A DNA stretch of 64,000 nucleotides from Streptomyces griseorubiginosus (GTDB taxonomy: Bacteria; Actinomycetota; Actinomycetes; Streptomycetales; Streptomycetaceae): contig NZ_WVUG01000005.1 in NCBI RefSeq assembly GCF_017614965.1, positions 16,787-80,786 of the forward strand. Reading direction: 5' to 3'. The notes beneath the pieces are model-generated. The model ran no database searches. It worked only from the letters and a program-made list of their open reading frames with translations, and was not told where the DNA came from. Positions 52,745 to 62,214 of this stretch are shown here, in pieces (the first letter of the stretch is position 1; each line of letters begins with the position of its first letter). The translations under genes and the position numbers were made by a program.

Positions 52745-53562
52745 TGACGGTTGCTTCCGAACCGAGCTACTTCGCGTCCGCCGACGGCGATCTCGCCTAC
52801 CTCGACACCGGATCCGGAGACCTCGTGGTGCTCCTGCACTCCGGCTACGTCGACCACCGCCTCTTCGACGACCAGATCCCCGCGCTCGCCGAGGCGGGGT
52901 ACCGGGTGATCGCGCCGGACACCCGCGGTCACGGCTGGTCCGCCAACGCGAGCGAGCCCTTCCGCTGGGCCGACGACCTCGCCGGACTGCTCCAGCACCT
53001 CGGCGCCGGCCCCGCCGCCCTGGTCGGGGTGTCGATGGGCGGCGCCATCGCGGGCGACACCGCGATCGAGTACCCGGAACTGGTGCGGGGCCTCGTCATG
53101 AGCGGCGCCTCCGTCAGCGACTTCCAGTACACCTACGAACCGACGCGGAAGGTCGTCGCCGCCTCCGCCGAAGCCCTGAACGCCGGTGACGTCGAGGGCT
53201 GGCTCAAGGTGTTCCTCGGGTCCGTCGCCGGCCCGTTCCGCACGGCCGACGAGATCGAACCGCGCATTCCGGACCGCCTGCGCGAGATGGCCCTGCACAC
53301 CATCGCCAAGCACACCCCAGGCGAGGTGAACTGGCACGTTCCCATGGCCGACACCTGGCCCCGGGTGCCGAAGATCGACGTCCCCGTGCTCACCGTCAAC
53401 GGCGCGCTCGACTCGCCCGACCTGATCGCCGACGCGGAACGGTTCGCCCGTACGGCCCCGAGTGGGCGCTCCGTGCTGGTCGAGGGCGTCTCGCACTTCC
53501 CGAACCTGGAGCGGCCCGAGGAGTTCAACGGTCTGCTCCTCGACTTCCTCCGTGGCCTCTGA
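52744..53562 (+). CDS. Alpha/beta hydrolase
   Basis: The 272-residue protein has the alpha/beta-hydrolase fold: oxyanion region VVLLHSGYVDHRLFDDQIP, nucleophile elbow GVSMGGA with Ser at about residue 97, acidic residue in NGALDSPD and catalytic His in EGVSHFPNLERP. It resembles 3-oxoadipate enol-lactonase or esterase-like enzymes. It is divergent from the MarR regulator, with its ATG abutting an operator, so it is probably MarR-controlled and leaderless. Substrate unknown. Confidence 0.88.
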   Translation: MTVASEPSYFASADGDLAYLDTGSGDLVVLLHSGYVDHRLFDDQIPALAEAGYRVIAPDTRGHGWSANASEPFRWADDLAGLLQHLGAGPAALVGVSMGGAIAGDTAIEYPELVRGLVMSGASVSDFQYTYEPTRKVVAASAEALNAGDVEGWLKVFLGSVAGPFRTADEIEPRIPDRLREMALHTIAKHTPGEVNWHVPMADTWPRVPKIDVPVLTVNGALDSPDLIADAERFARTAPSGRSVLVEGVSHFPNLERPEEFNGLLLDFLRGL

Positions 53563-53622
53563 AACCCACTGACACCTCGCCGGGGCGTATCGTCGGCTAC
53601 GGTTCCGGCCGGGGCCTGCGTT

Positions 53623-53644
53623 GTCTGGGGGACAGCCCCCAGAC
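53623..53644. terminator. Short hairpin after the hydrolase
   Basis: GTCTGGGGG and CCCCCAGAC pair as a perfect 9-base stem with loop ACAG. It lies about 60 bases past the hydrolase stop codon and immediately before the truncated permease remnant. Similar stem-loops often end Streptomyces genes. Confidence 0.55.
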
Positions 53645-53651
53645 CCGCGGC

Positions 53652-53804
53652 GCCCGCGCCGATGATGCCGCCTACGCCGATCGCGGTGAGCTGCCGCAGC
53701 CCCAGGGACCGGTCGAGCCGGGTTCCCGCGCCGCCCTCCGTCTCCTCGACGTACTCGATCGGTTTGCGGCGGAGAATTGCCTCGTCTGCCCCGGGCCCGG
53801 CCAT
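53652..53804 (-). pseudogene. Amino-acid permease (APC) N-terminal stub
   Basis: Fifty-one residues match the start of APC-superfamily amino-acid permeases: a soluble leader ILRRKPIEYVEETEG, then LDRSLGLRQLTAIGVGGIIGAG, the conserved opening of the first transmembrane helix. Immediately after IIGAG the sequence becomes non-coding, ending in the hairpin at 53623-53644. Permeases have about 450-500 residues and 12 helices; none of the rest is present. The true start may be upstream of 53804. It is a remnant of a deleted gene. Confidence 0.75.
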
Positions 53805-53909
53805 GAGCCTCGCCGCTTCCCGTTCGGCAACGGCCGAAGGCGGATCATGACGACCCAGGCCCGCCCGCCACGGAAGAGGCCGCGCAGCTAGATGGCCCCG
53901 CCATGTGAA

Positions 53910-53925
53910 CTGAACCGCTGTTCAG
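53910..53925. promoter_or_regulatory. Small inverted repeat before the ethylene-forming-enzyme-like gene
   Basis: CTGAAC and GTTCAG flank CGCT, a 16-base site lying 61 bases upstream of the 2-oxoglutarate oxygenase start. It could be an operator. Arms are short, so it is weak evidence. Confidence 0.35.
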
Positions 53926-53986
53926 CAAGGCGGGGTCGGCAGTAGTTTGGCGCGCAACCACTCGCATCGCTCTGGGAGTTCCTCGC

Positions 53987-55054
53987 ATGAGCAGCGACAA
54001 ACCGGCCCCGGCACCCCTGCAGACCTTCTCGTCACCCCACCCCGTCACCGGCACCGACGCCGACCGGGACCTCGGACGGGCCCTCGTCAGGGCCTGGCAG
54101 ACGGACGGCATCTTCCAGATCCGGGCGACCACCGCCCAACAGGCGGCCACGGAGCAGGCGTTGGCGGCCTCCCGCGCCTTCTGCGCCCGGCCCCTGCGGG
54201 AGAAGGCCACGTACGTCTCCGACCTCACCTACAGCGGCTATGTCGCCTCGGGCGAGGAGGAGACCGCGGGAGAGAAGGACGGCTCGGAGATCTTCACCGT
54301 CTGCCCCGACATCCCCGCCGACGACCCCCGCGTCATCGAACGCTGGCCCTGCCACGGCCCCACGCCCTGGCCGTCAGCCGCCTACGCCCACGCCATGAAG
54401 CGGTATATGGCCCTCGTCGGCGAACTCGGCCAGCGTCTGCTCCGCCTCACCGCGCTGGGCCTGGGCCTCGCCGACCCGGACCACTTCACCCGCCTCACCG
54501 CCGCCGGCTGGCACCACATGCGGGTGCTGCGCTTCCCGCCCGCCACCGCCGCCTCCGCGCGCGGGATCGGCTCCCACACCGACTACGGCCTGCTCGTCAT
54601 CGCCGCCCAGGACGACGTCGGCGGCCTCTACGTCCGCCCGCCCGTCCCCGGCGAGGAACGCGGCCGCAACTGGCTGCCCGGCGAGTCCATGGCCGGCCGC
54701 TACGAACACGACGAACCGTGGACCTACGTCACCCCGGTCCCGGCAGTGTTCACCGTCTTCCCCGGCGACATCATGCAGTTCATGACCGACGGCGCCCTGC
54801 TGTCCACCCCGCACAAGGTGCGTCTGGCCGACCGCGAGCGCTACACCCTCGCCTACTTCCACGAGCCGGCCTTCAACGCGGTCGCCCGCCCCCTGGAGCC
54901 GGCGGCCCCCGCCGACCACATCCACTACGGCACCCACTTCACCTCGATGTTCCGCCGCTGCTACCCCGACCGCATCACCACGACCCGCATGGACGCCGAC
55001 TCGGCCCTGAAAACCCTCACCCGCCTCCACGAGCAAGCCCTGCACCCGGCCTGA
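53987..55054 (+). CDS. Ethylene-forming-enzyme-like 2-oxoglutarate/Fe(II) oxygenase
   Basis: The 355-residue protein matches, along its whole length, what I recall of the Pseudomonas ethylene-forming enzyme (EFE), which turns 2-oxoglutarate into ethylene and CO2 and also hydroxylates L-arginine. Shared blocks include DLTYSGYVASGEE, WPCHGPTPWP, GWHHMRVLRFPP, RGIGSHTDYGLLVIAAQDDVGGLY, HDEPWTYVTP and RCYPDRITT. Iron ligands H197, D199 and H276, 2-oxoglutarate arginines R179 and R285, and arginine-site residues E91, T93 and R324 are present. One neighbour differs: Glu at 92 where Pseudomonas has Val. No signal peptide. GGGAG precedes the ATG. It stands alone after a permease stub, without a known operon. 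Confidence 0.87.
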   Translation: MSSDKPAPAPLQTFSSPHPVTGTDADRDLGRALVRAWQTDGIFQIRATTAQQAATEQALAASRAFCARPLREKATYVSDLTYSGYVASGEEETAGEKDGSEIFTVCPDIPADDPRVIERWPCHGPTPWPSAAYAHAMKRYMALVGELGQRLLRLTALGLGLADPDHFTRLTAAGWHHMRVLRFPPATAASARGIGSHTDYGLLVIAAQDDVGGLYVRPPVPGEERGRNWLPGESMAGRYEHDEPWTYVTPVPAVFTVFPGDIMQFMTDGALLSTPHKVRLADRERYTLAYFHEPAFNAVARPLEPAAPADHIHYGTHFTSMFRRCYPDRITTTRMDADSALKTLTRLHEQALHPA

Positions 55055-55208
55055 CCCCTCCCACCCCGACGCCACGGCCGGCGACACGGGCGTCGAACCA
55101 ACGACTCCACGCCCCGGCAGCCCCCGGAACGCCGCGTCCTCCCACAACAACCACACGGGCCGCACGGAGGCCTGCCCAGCTCCACAGCCCCCTCTATGCT
55201 CTCCCCGT

Positions 55209-55847
55209 ATGACCGGACAACTCGCCTACTGGAACGGCCCCGGTGCCGCCAAGGTGTTCACCCACCCGGTGCACTCCGCTTGGGCGGCGCGATTCGGCAG
55301 GCAGGCCCGGATCCTTGACTACGGCTGTGGATACGGCCGGGTGATGGTCGAGCTGACGGAGCAGGGGTTCTCCGACGTGCGCGGCGCGGATCCGTCCGCC
55401 GCCCTGATCGCGCGGGGCCGCCGTATGCGACCGGATCTGCGCTTCGAGGTACTGCAGTCCCCGCCGGCTCTTCCGTACGCCGCGGCGAGCTTCGACGTCG
55501 TCCTGTTGTTCGCGGTGCTGACCTGTGTCCCCGACGAGGAGGACCAGCGGGCGCTCGTGGCCGAACTGGGCCGGGTCCTGGCACCGGGCGGGCTGCTCCA
55601 TGTCAGCGATCTGCTGCTTCAGGACGACGACCGCAACCGGGACCGCTATGCCGCGCCCGCCCGGCGGTCCGGCGCTCCGTACGGGGTCTTCGTCACCGAC
55701 GACGGCGCCGTGTGCCGGCACCACGGCATCGCGGATCTGCACGCCCTGCTGGCGGACATGGACGTGGTGGACGAGCGCCGTATCGACGTCGGCACGATGA
55801 ACGGCCACCGGTCGCGGGCCGTGCAGATGCTCTGCCGTAAGCGCTGA
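55209..55847 (+). CDS. Class I SAM-dependent methyltransferase
   Basis: The 212-residue protein has the Rossmann methyltransferase motif ILDYGCGYGRVMVELTEQG at about residues 36-54, acidic motif II (GADPSAALIARGR), and strand-4 SFDVVLLFAVLT. A Cys and Arg-rich end (MLCRKR) closes it. Substrate unknown; proteins of this type often methylate small molecules. It is convergent with the universal stress protein gene. Confidence 0.88.
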   Translation: MTGQLAYWNGPGAAKVFTHPVHSAWAARFGRQARILDYGCGYGRVMVELTEQGFSDVRGADPSAALIARGRRMRPDLRFEVLQSPPALPYAAASFDVVLLFAVLTCVPDEEDQRALVAELGRVLAPGGLLHVSDLLLQDDDRNRDRYAAPARRSGAPYGVFVTDDGAVCRHHGIADLHALLADMDVVDERRIDVGTMNGHRSRAVQMLCRKR

Positions 55848-55850
55848 GCC

Positions 55851-56312
55851 CTACGGCACCACCGTTACCGGCCAGCGCCCCGCCTTCACCAGGCGGACCG
55901 CCACCGAGCCGACGATCCGGTGGCCCGCCTGTTCCGAGGCGCCCACCACCACCGCGTCCGCCTTCAGTTCGTCGGCCGCCTTGACCAGACCGCTGTAGGG
56001 GTCGCCGCGGAAGGTGTGGAACTCCCAGCGCACGTCGAATATCCCCTTCAGCCGCTCGGTCCCCTCCCGGATCTGCGTCTTGAGGTCCTCGGCGATCTCG
56101 TCCGTCGTCTCGGCGACCGGCGCCCCCATCGCCGCGCCCGCCGCCATCACCGGCTGGACGTAGACGACGGCGAGAAGCGCGTGCTGGCGTCGGGCCAGGC
56201 CGGCGGCGTATGCCGCGGCGCGCAGGGAGGAGTCGGAGCCGTCCACTCCGACCACGATGACCTTCGGCCCGTCCGTGCCCCGCTCGAACTGGTGAGAGTG
56301 CTGTTCCGTCAC
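55851..56312 (-). CDS. Universal stress protein (UspA family)
   Basis: The 153-residue single-domain protein begins [24 protein letters not shown] after a short leader and ends with the ATP-binding pattern [21 protein letters not shown] (G-x2-G-x9-G-S/T type). UspA proteins bind ATP and aid survival under stress or growth arrest. GTG at 56312 was chosen; an upstream in-frame GTG at 56345 adds 11 residues. It is divergent from lysX, 89 bases away. Confidence 0.9.
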   Translation of the reverse strand: MTEQHSHQFERGTDGPKVIVVGVDGSDSSLRAAAYAAGLARRQHALLAVVYVQPVMAAGAAMGAPVAETTDEIAEDLKTQIREGTERLKGIFDVRWEFHTFRGDPYSGLVKAADELKADAVVVGASEQAGHRIVGSVAVRLVKAGRWPVTVVP

Positions 56313-56401
56313 GGCTGCGAGGCTATCGGAAACCGCAGGTCCCACCGTCCCGCGGGCCCCTCGGCGGGCGCCCAGGCCGGGCTCTTCCTACAGTCGGAAC
56401 C

Positions 56402-59400
56402 ATGAGTGCCACAGCGCAGGCATCCCCGCCCCGGGACGGCGCGGGCCGGAGGCGCCCGCCCGGCACCGGACGACTGGGCCGGGTACCCGAGGGTTTCGCC
56501 ACCTTCTTCGGCGCCCTCGGCCTGCTCTGCGCCCTGCTGGCCGTGATCCCGCCACTGCGCGCCCTGCTGCGCCCGGTCGTCCGCTTCCTCGACCTGCTGA
56601 TCGTCCCCATCAGCGCCAACCTCGCCTACGCCGTCTTCCTCTTCCTCCTGGCCGGCGCCACCGCCGCCCGCAAGAAGATCGCCTGGTGGCTGGTCGTCGT
56701 CTATCTCGGCCTGGTGGTCCTGACCGACGCCCTGGGCGTGTCCCTCGGCCTGTACGCCGCCTCCGTCCCGTCCCTCGTCGTCTGCGGCCTGCTGCTCGGC
56801 CTGCTGATCGTCGCCCGGGGGGAGTTCTACGCCGCCTCCCGCCGCGCCGCCGTCCGCCGCGCCGTCGGCGTCCTGCTCCTCGGCCTGGCCCTCGGCATCC
56901 TCGCCGGCTGGGGCCTGGTCGAGCTGTTCCCCGGCACCCTGCCCGAGGGCCAGCGCCTGGCCTGGGCCGCCAACCGGGTGTGCGGCGGCCTCGTCTCGGC
57001 CCGGTCCTTCGACGGCCGCCCGCCCCGCGCCCTGTTCTTCCTGCTCGGCCTCTTCGGCGCCCTCGCCCTGCTCAACGCCGCCGCCACCCTCTTCCGCTCC
57101 CAGCGCATGGAGTCCGCCCTGCACGGCGACGAGGAGCCCCGCATCCGCGCCCTCCTCAAGGCCTACGGCGAGCAGGACTCCCTCGGCTACTTCGCCACCC
57201 GCCGCGACAAGGCCGTCGTCTTCTCGCCCAGCGGGAAGGCCGCCGTCACCTACCGGGTCGAGGCCGGCGTCTGCCTGGCCAGCGGTGATCCCGTCGGCGA
57301 CCGGGAAGCCTGGCCGCACGCCATCGCCGCCTGGCTGGACGTGGCCCGCCTGCACGCCTGGGTGCCCGCCGCCATGGGCGCCTCCGAGGACGGCGCCAAG
57401 GCCTACGCCCGCGCCGGACTCGGCGCCCTCCAACTCGGCGACGAGGCCATCCTCAACGTCGCCGACTTCGACCTGGACGGCCGCGACATGCGGGTCACCC
57501 GGCAGGCCGTGCACCGCGTCCGCCGCACCGGCGCCACCACCCGGGTCCGCCGCCACGCGACCCTCAGCGACGAGGAGATGGAGGAGGTCGTCGACAAGGC
57601 CGACGCCTGGCGCGACACCGAGACCGAACGCGGCTTCTCCATGGCCCTCGACCGGCTCGGCGACCCCGCCGACGGAGACTGCCTCCTGGTGGAGGCCATC
57701 GGCGCCGATGGCCGACTGCTCGCCCTGCTCTCCTTCGTGCCCTGGGGCCGCGACGGCATCTCCCTCGACCTGATGCGCCGTGACCGCGGCGCCCCGAACG
57801 GCGTCATGGAGTTCATGGTCGCCGAGCTGTGCGCCGCCGCCCCCAAGTTGGGGGTGCGCAGGATCTCCCTCAACTTCGCCGTCTTCCGCTCGGCCTTCGA
57901 GGAGGGTGCCCGCATCGGCGCCGGCCCCGTCCTGCGGCTGTGGCGGCGCCTGCTGCTGTTCTTCTCCAAGTGGTGGCAACTGGAGGCGCTCTACCGCTCC
58001 AACGCCAAGTACCAGCCCGAGTGGTATCCCCGCTTCATCTGTTACGGCGACACGGGCGCCCTCGCCCGCATCGGCCTGGCCTCCGGGATCGCCGAAGGTT
58101 TCGTTTCCGTACCGTCCCTGCGCAAACTCTGGGGAAAAGGGCACTCGAAGGGCGCGTCCAGGCCCGCCACCACGGAGGGCCTGCCGTCGCTGTCGGCGCT
58201 CGGCCTCGCCGGAGGGGACGAGGCCGGGCCCGACGACCCCCTGGCCGGCCTGCCCGAACAGGTCCGCGTCCGCCACCACAAGCTCGAGAGGCTGTCCGCC
58301 GACGGCACCGACGCCTACCCGGTCGGCATCCCGCCGCGCACCCACACCCTCGCCGAGGTCCGGCCCGGCGACGACGTCACCGTCGCCGGCCGGATCATGC
58401 TCGTCCGGGACTTCGGCGGCATCGTCTTCGCCGTGCTCCGCGACTGGTCCGGCGATCACCAACTCGCCCTCACCCGCGAGCGGTCCGGCCCCGCTCTCGA
58501 CCGCTTCACCGCCGACATCGACATCGGCGACCACATCAGCGCCACCGGGCACGCGGGCACCAGCGACAAGGGCGAACCGACCGTCTTCGTCACCGACTGG
58601 CAGCTGATCGGCAAGTGCCTGCGCCCGCTGCCCGACAAACGCCGGGGGCTGGCCGACCCCGAGGCCAAGGTCCGGATGCGCTATCTCGACCTGGTCTCCA
58701 GCACCGAGGCCCGCGAGGTGATCCGGGCGCGGTCCACCGCCGTACAGGCCCTGCGACAGGGGCTGTTGGGCCGCGGCTACCTCGAGGTCGAGACCCCGAT
58801 GCTGCAGCAGATCCACGGCGGCGCCAACGCCCGCCCGTTCACCACCCACATCAACGCCTACGACCTCGACCTCTATCTGCGCATCGCCCCCGAGCTGTAC
58901 CTGAAGCGGCTGTGCGTGGGCGGTCTGGAGAAGGTCTTCGAGATGGGCCGCACCTTCCGCAACGAGGGCGTCTCCTACAAGCACAACCCCGAGTTCACGA
59001 TGCTCGAGGCCTACCAGGCGTTCGCCGACTACGACGTGATGCTCGACCTCGCTCGCGAACTCATCCAGGGCGCGGCCACCGCCGCCTTCGGCTCACCGAT
59101 GGCCCGCAAGGACGGCAAGGAGTACGACATCTCGGGCGCGTGGCCGGTCAGGACCGTCCACGGGGCGATCTCGGAGGCACTCGGGGAGGAGATCGACGCG
59201 GACACGGAACTGGAGCGGCTGCGCGGGCTGTGCGACCGGGCGGGTGTGCCGTACACCGCCGACGACGGCCGGGGCGACGTGGTCCTGGAAATGTACGAAC
59301 GCCTGGTGGAGGAGAAGACCCAACTCCCCACCTTCTACAAGGACTTCCCGACGGACGTCTCCCCGCTCACCCGCCAGCACCGCACCGACCCGCGTCTCGC

Positions 59401-59680
59401 CGAACGCTGGGACCTGGTCGCCTTCGGCACCGAACTGGGCACGGCCTACTCCGAGTTGACCGACCCCGTGGAGCAGCGGCGCCGTCTGACCGCCCAGTCC
59501 CTGCTGGCCGCCGGGGGAGACCCCGAGGCGATGGAACTGGACGAGGACTTCCTCGACGCCCTCGAATACGCGATGCCTCCCACCGGGGGTCTGGGCATCG
59601 GCGTGGACCGCCTGATCATGTTCCTGACGGGTCTGACGATCCGGGAAACCCTGCCCTTCCCCCTGGTCCGCCGCCGCTGA
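56402..59680 (+). CDS. lysX: Bifunctional lysylphosphatidylglycerol synthase / lysyl-tRNA synthetase
   Basis: The 1,092-residue protein is a LysX-type fusion, as in mycobacteria and Streptomyces. The N-terminal part has several transmembrane helices (to about 230), then an MprF-like lysyl-transferase domain (about 240-560; [25 protein letters not shown]). The C-terminal part is a class II lysyl-tRNA synthetase: OB-fold anticodon domain (about 610-720), motif 2 [18 protein letters not shown] near residue 852, and motif 3 [11 protein letters not shown] near 1062. It charges tRNA-Lys and transfers lysine to phosphatidylglycerol, giving resistance to cationic peptides. It is an additional LysRS, separate from the housekeeping gene expected elsewhere. 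Confidence 0.94.
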   Translation: MSATAQASPPRDGAGRRRPPGTGRLGRVPEGFATFFGALGLLCALLAVIPPLRALLRPVVRFLDLLIVPISANLAYAVFLFLLAGATAARKKIAWWLVVVYLGLVVLTDALGVSLGLYAASVPSLVVCGLLLGLLIVARGEFYAASRRAAVRRAVGVLLLGLALGILAGWGLVELFPGTLPEGQRLAWAANRVCGGLVSARSFDGRPPRALFFLLGLFGALALLNAAATLFRSQRMESALHGDEEPRIRALLKAYGEQDSLGYFATRRDKAVVFSPSGKAAVTYRVEAGVCLASGDPVGDREAWPHAIAAWLDVARLHAWVPAAMGASEDGAKAYARAGLGALQLGDEAILNVADFDLDGRDMRVTRQAVHRVRRTGATTRVRRHATLSDEEMEEVVDKADAWRDTETERGFSMALDRLGDPADGDCLLVEAIGADGRLLALLSFVPWGRDGISLDLMRRDRGAPNGVMEFMVAELCAAAPKLGVRRISLNFAVFRSAFEEGARIGAGPVLRLWRRLLLFFSKWWQLEALYRSNAKYQPEWYPRFICYGDTGALARIGLASGIAEGFVSVPSLRKLWGKGHSKGASRPATTEGLPSLSALGLAGGDEAGPDDPLAGLPEQVRVRHHKLERLSADGTDAYPVGIPPRTHTLAEVRPGDDVTVAGRIMLVRDFGGIVFAVLRDWSGDHQLALTRERSGPALDRFTADIDIGDHISATGHAGTSDKGEPTVFVTDWQLIGKCLRPLPDKRRGLADPEAKVRMRYLDLVSSTEAREVIRARSTAVQALRQGLLGRGYLEVETPMLQQIHGGANARPFTTHINAYDLDLYLRIAPELYLKRLCVGGLEKVFEMGRTFRNEGVSYKHNPEFTMLEAYQAFADYDVMLDLARELIQGAATAAFGSPMARKDGKEYDISGAWPVRTVHGAISEALGEEIDADTELERLRGLCDRAGVPYTADDGRGDVVLEMYERLVEEKTQLPTFYKDFPTDVSPLTRQHRTDPRLAERWDLVAFGTELGTAYSELTDPVEQRRRLTAQSLLAAGGDPEAMELDEDFLDALEYAMPPTGGLGIGVDRLIMFLTGLTIRETLPFPLVRRR

Positions 59681-59773
59681 ACCCTCGCACGGCTTGGGCC
59701 GAGCGGGTGGATTCCTGGGGCCGGACCGGTGTTGCTGGGGGGCGTCGGTGCGGTGCCGGGCGAGTGATGACAC

Positions 59774-60613
59774 ATGAAGAAGGATCAGTTCCTCACGCGG
59801 CGCCGGGCGTTGCTCGCCGGAGCCGCCGCCCTGGGCGCGGCCGGGACCGCCGGCGCGGTCGCGCTGGGCGGGGGAGAAGGGCCGGCCCGCAGGGCCGCCG
59901 CTCCCGCCGCCGGCCCGCGGGCACGCGCCGTGCTCAAGCCCTCCGCCTACCGCCTGCAGCCCCTGACCGGCTACGGGCCCCCACGGGCCGCGCACGCCCC
60001 GCTCCCGGTCCGGCACGAGCCGTTCCTGCGCATGTCCGGCCGCGGTCGCACCATGCTGCTGACCTTCGACGACGGCCCCGACCCCCGCTACACGCCGCAC
60101 ATCCTCGACACCCTCGCCAAGTACGAGGTCCACGCGACGTTCTTCGTGTGCGGGGAGCAGGCCGACTGGAACCGCGACCTGCTGGCCCGGATGGCCGACG
60201 AGGGGCACGTCGTCGGCAACCACACCTGGTCCCACCCCCTGCTGACCACGCTCACCCGCGCCAGGATCCGCAGCGAGATGAAGCGCACCAGTGACGTCAT
60301 CGAGGACGCCTACGGCCAGAAGCCGCAGTGGTTCCGCGCCCCCTACGGCGCCTGGAACCGGGCCGCCTTCCAACTGGGTGCCGACCTGGGCATGGAACCG
60401 CTCGCCTGGACGGTCGACACCCTCGACTGGACCACGCCCGGCACCCGCAGCATCGTCCACCGGGTCGAGGACGGCGCCGCCCCCGGCGTGGTCGTGCTCT
60501 CGCACGACGCCGGGGGCGACCGTTCCCAGAGCGTCCGGGCGCTCAAGGAGTATTTGCCCGAGCTTCTCGATTCCGGTTACCACCTCACCGTGCCCAGACG
60601 CCCCGACGCGTGA
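59774..60613 (+). CDS. Secreted polysaccharide deacetylase
   Basis: The 279-residue protein has a twin-arginine-like signal (RRRALLAGAAALGAAGTAGA), a Pro/Ala linker, then an NodB domain of family CE4 from about 92: MLLTFDDGPDPRYTPHILD (catalytic Asp), HATFFVCG, VVGNHTWSHPLLTTL (metal His-x-x-x-His) and WFRAPYGAWN. CE4 enzymes remove acetyl groups from peptidoglycan, chitin or xylan. Tat export fits a metal enzyme folded inside the cell. Monocistronic, ending at a convergent terminator with the sortase. Confidence 0.88.
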   Translation: MKKDQFLTRRRALLAGAAALGAAGTAGAVALGGGEGPARRAAAPAAGPRARAVLKPSAYRLQPLTGYGPPRAAHAPLPVRHEPFLRMSGRGRTMLLTFDDGPDPRYTPHILDTLAKYEVHATFFVCGEQADWNRDLLARMADEGHVVGNHTWSHPLLTTLTRARIRSEMKRTSDVIEDAYGQKPQWFRAPYGAWNRAAFQLGADLGMEPLAWTVDTLDWTTPGTRSIVHRVEDGAAPGVVVLSHDAGGDRSQSVRALKEYLPELLDSGYHLTVPRRPDA

Positions 60614-60616
60614 GCC

Positions 60617-60642
60617 GAATTCGCCCGTCCGGTCGGGAATTC
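60617..60642. terminator. Convergent terminator hairpin
   Basis: GAATTCGCCCG and CGGGAATTC pair with one unpaired base and a 6-base loop. It lies between the convergent deacetylase and sortase stop codons. Confidence 0.55.
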
Positions 60643-61305
60643 TCAGCGGACCTCGACCAGACGGGCGAAGACGACGACATTCCCGTCGTAACCGTGCTGT
60701 TTGGAGAAACCGCCGCCGCAGGTGATGACCCGGAGTTCCGGGGCGCCCTTGGAACCGTATACCCGGTCTCCGGGGAAGTTGGCCTTCGCGAAGACCTCGA
60801 TGCCGTAGATCTCGAAAACGGCCGTCTTTCCGTCCTTCCGCGCGACCTCGACGCGACTTCCCTTCTTCAGGGCCCCCAGGCCGTAGAACACGGCGGGGCC
60901 CTGTTTGTTGTCGACGTGGCCGACGACGACCGCGGTCCCCTTCTCACCGGGCGAGACCGCGCCGGTGAACCAGCCCGCCAGGTTCGGGTCCTCCGGTGGC
61001 GGCGCCGCCACCCAGCCGTCGGGGTCCAGACCCACCGGCGTGACCGGCGCGTCGACCCGGATCGCCGGGATCCTGACCCGGTCGGGCTGGGCGTAGGGCA
61101 ACGCCTGGACGCTGCGGAAGGTGCCGGGGACACGGCTGTCCGCCGCGGCGGCCGAGGCGGGCTGCGGCGGACCCACGTCGAACTCCCCCGACCCGTTCCG
61201 GATGAGGGCGAGGCCGGTCAGCAGGACAAGCGCTATCACGCCCCAAGGAGCACGCTTCTTCGGGCGCAGCTCCTCCTCTTCCTCGGCCAGCTCGAACGCA
61301 GACAT
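60643..61305 (-). CDS. Class F sortase
   Basis: The 220-residue protein has a cytoplasmic acidic start (ELAEEEEELRPKKR), one transmembrane helix at about 21-36 (GVIALVLLTGLALI) and a sortase beta barrel. The catalytic triad is visible: His in VVVGHVDNK, Cys in LRVITCGGGF and Arg in VFARLVEVR. Sortases cut sorting signals such as LPxTG and attach proteins to the wall. ATG at 61305 gives the acidic N-terminus; the extension to 61431 is rejected. Divergent from, and neighbour to, two short surface-like proteins. Confidence 0.9.
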   Translation of the reverse strand: MSAFELAEEEEELRPKKRAPWGVIALVLLTGLALIRNGSGEFDVGPPQPASAAAADSRVPGTFRSVQALPYAQPDRVRIPAIRVDAPVTPVGLDPDGWVAAPPPEDPNLAGWFTGAVSPGEKGTAVVVGHVDNKQGPAVFYGLGALKKGSRVEVARKDGKTAVFEIYGIEVFAKANFPGDRVYGSKGAPELRVITCGGGFSKQHGYDGNVVVFARLVEVR

Positions 61306-61637
61306 TCGACTTTCCCCTCTCGACGCGGCCGTCGCCCCGTCATTCGCGCATACGAGAACGCTAAGCGGCGCGTGTGGAACCGGCGACGGCTGAGGTGCGA
61401 ACGGGTGCCCCGCGTGTCTTGGGTGCGCCATCCGAGTTGCCGTCCCCAGGAATTTTCTGACGGCGTGTGACCTGCGTCGATATCCGATTGTGCGGTAATC
61501 GGTCGGCGTGTCCTCTCACCAGGACGGACCAGCGCCGAAATGCGCGCGCGTGCACGACATCTGAGGGTCTTTCTGGGAGACGCTTTCTCGCCGATCGACC
61601 GGGGACGGGTCCCGGGGCGTCTTCCGCGGAGGATCAC
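61306..61637. other. Intergenic region between sortase and surface-protein genes
   Basis: A 332-base divergent region. It contains AT-rich patches (AATTTTCTGACGG near 61450, TGTGCGGTAATCGG near 61490) that could hold the two promoters. CGCGGAGGATC at about 61625-61635 is the ribosome-binding site of the downstream gene. No convincing operator or RNA gene was found. Confidence 0.4.
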
Positions 61638-62126
61638 ATGCGTACCACTCGTGCCCTGGCGGCGTCGGCCGCCGCGGTCGCCGTCCTCGGGATCGCCGCC
61701 CCCGCGTCCGTCGCGCGGGACGGCATGCCCAGCCCGAGCAACATCGTGGCCCTGCCCAGCGTCATCGCCCGGGGCGGGCAGCTGACCATCACCGTCAACA
61801 ACTGCAGCACCCCCGCCACCGCGAGTTCGGACGCCTTCCGGCCGATCCAGCTGACCTCGCGCAACGGAACCCTGGCGACGGGCACCGCGACCGTCAACCG
61901 TGACGCACGCCAGGGATCGCACAGCATCAGCGTCGTCTGCGCCAACGGCACCGTGATCAACCCCGCGGCCTTCTCCGTCATCGGCGGCGTCCAGGGCGGT
62001 CTCGGCGGCAGCAGCTCCAGCGGGGCCACACCGACCGACGTGGCGATCGGCGGCGGGCTGGTGGCCGCGGCCGTCGTCGGCGGCGGGGTGTTCTGGATGC
62101 GCCGCAGGGCGGAGCGGCGGATCTGA
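61638..62126 (+). CDS. Small secreted protein with C-terminal membrane anchor
   Basis: The 162-residue protein has a signal (ALAASAAAVAVLGIAAPASVA), a beta-rich middle with two Cys (NNCSTPATAS, SVVCANG) probably disulfide-bonded, a Gly/Ser linker and a C-terminal transmembrane helix (VAIGGGLVAAAVVGGGVFWM) with a positive tail RRRAERRI. This looks like a wall-associated sortase substrate, but no LPxTG or LAxTG motif precedes the helix. GAGGATC ribosome-binding site. Divergent from the sortase. Confidence 0.82.
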   Translation: MRTTRALAASAAAVAVLGIAAPASVARDGMPSPSNIVALPSVIARGGQLTITVNNCSTPATASSDAFRPIQLTSRNGTLATGTATVNRDARQGSHSISVVCANGTVINPAAFSVIGGVQGGLGGSSSSGATPTDVAIGGGLVAAAVVGGGVFWMRRRAERRI

Positions 62127-62214
62127 CCCCGCACCCCGCGGGTCTGACCCTGCACCCCTTGGGAGGACCCATTCTCTTGGGAGGACCGATTCGCAGGACC
62201 GATCGCACGTGAGA

